Source: Candidatus Sungbacteria bacterium RIFCSPHIGHO2_01_FULL_50_25 (GTDB lineage Bacteria > Patescibacteriota > Minisyncoccia > Sungbacterales > HO2-52-23). Taken from it: 11,980 nucleotides of DNA. Positions within the stretch are counted from its first letter, which is position 1. The number at the start of each line of letters is the position of its first letter. The notes beneath the pieces are model-generated. The model saw only the letters and a list, made by a program, of their open reading frames with translations, ran no database searches and was not told where the DNA came from. The stretch lies in the NCBI GenBank assembly GCA_001822215.1, contig MHQD01000016.1:1-11980 (forward strand), in the 5' to 3' direction. This document shows positions 11,857 to 11,980 of the stretch, piece after piece. The position numbers were made by a program, and so were the translations under genes.

Positions 11857-11980
11857 ATGGATTGTGTTCAGTGCGCGGCGTTTGCAGAGGAGCGAATAAC
11901 GCTTTTTGCCCCCGAGCGCTACGCCGAAGCTCTTTCGCATATTGAAGAGTGCGATTCATGCGGAGAAGAATTTGCCTATC
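11857..11980 (+). CDS. Zinc-finger protein, anti-sigma-factor-like, 3'-truncated
   Basis: Only 41 complete codons are visible before the window ends. The peptide starts MDCVQCAAFAEERI and carries HIEECDSCGEEF, that is H-x3-C-x2-C at residues 28-35, plus an earlier C-x2-C at 3-6. The HxxxCxxC element with an upstream Cys is the zinc-binding pattern of ZAS/zf-HC2 anti-sigma-factor domains, so this may be a redox- or envelope-sensing anti-sigma factor or a related zinc-finger membrane protein. No sigma factor gene is seen upstream, where one is often found, so the regulatory role is unproven. Promoter and Shine-Dalgarno are both good. The rest of the gene, including any membrane helix, lies beyond the window. 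Confidence 0.72.
   Translation, partial: MDCVQCAAFAEERITLFAPERYAEALSHIEECDSCGEEFAY

Noticed and set aside
11673..11945. 90-codon + strand frame spanning the terminator and promoter at the right end
   Set aside because: It runs through the terminator and the promoter/Shine-Dalgarno of the zinc-finger gene in a different frame, and its product has no domain.
1..11980. CRISPR arrays, insertion sequences, tRNA or rRNA genes, phage genes
   Set aside because: I saw no regularly spaced repeats, transposase-like proteins, cloverleaf sequences or rRNA motifs, and no intergenic gap large enough apart from the riboswitch leader.

Overview
The window is a gene-dense bacterial stretch in which every supported gene lies on the + strand. 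It holds 14 protein genes, two of them cut by the window edges. It also holds one S-adenosylmethionine (SAM) riboswitch with its expression platform, four intrinsic terminators and several promoter candidates. TGA is an ordinary stop (for example at the ends of the DUF2339 and TfoX-like genes), so the standard bacterial code applies. The mix points to a Patescibacteria/Parcubacteria-type genome with balanced base composition. Supporting this are a secreted peptidoglycan-binding protein with a Kre9-like domain, a Met-rich SHOCT protein, a small four-helix protein with a YYGD-x-VRRLF motif, and many small single-domain proteins. This placement is an inference; no rRNA or ribosomal protein gene is present to test it.

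Region 1 (1-3718) is an envelope operon: the 3' part of a DUF2339 multi-pass membrane protein, a DUF3999-like secreted and anchored protein overlapping it by 4 bp, and a CapA-type metallophosphatase-like protein 18 bp downstream. Region 2 (3734-6553) starts with a good sigma70 promoter, a SAM-I-clan riboswitch with a readable terminator/antiterminator, and metK. Tightly packed behind metK are a PIG-L deacetylase, a TfoX N-domain protein and a zinicin-like metallopeptidase. Region 3 (6557-6954) is a monocistronic unit with its own promoter, Shine-Dalgarno and terminator, encoding a secreted His-rich mini-protein.

Region 4 (7021-10829) is a probable six-gene operon: a four-helix membrane protein of unknown function, a membrane-anchored YVTN beta-propeller, two consecutive DoxX-like membrane proteins, a compact VIT1/CCC1-type metal transporter, and a secreted Met/His-rich SHOCT protein. 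It ends at a 13-bp perfect inverted repeat. With the His-rich gene before it, this looks like an envelope metal/redox module, although no single gene proves the substrate. Region 5 (10861-11980) holds a peptidoglycan-binding/Kre9-like secreted protein whose apparent coiled-coil tail lies in another frame just past its stop, then a strong terminator. It closes with the start of a small HxxxCxxC zinc-finger protein having a near-perfect Shine-Dalgarno.

The most interesting points are the atypical SAM-I-clan riboswitch with an extra hairpin, the metal/redox operon, and the out-of-frame coiled-coil tail.
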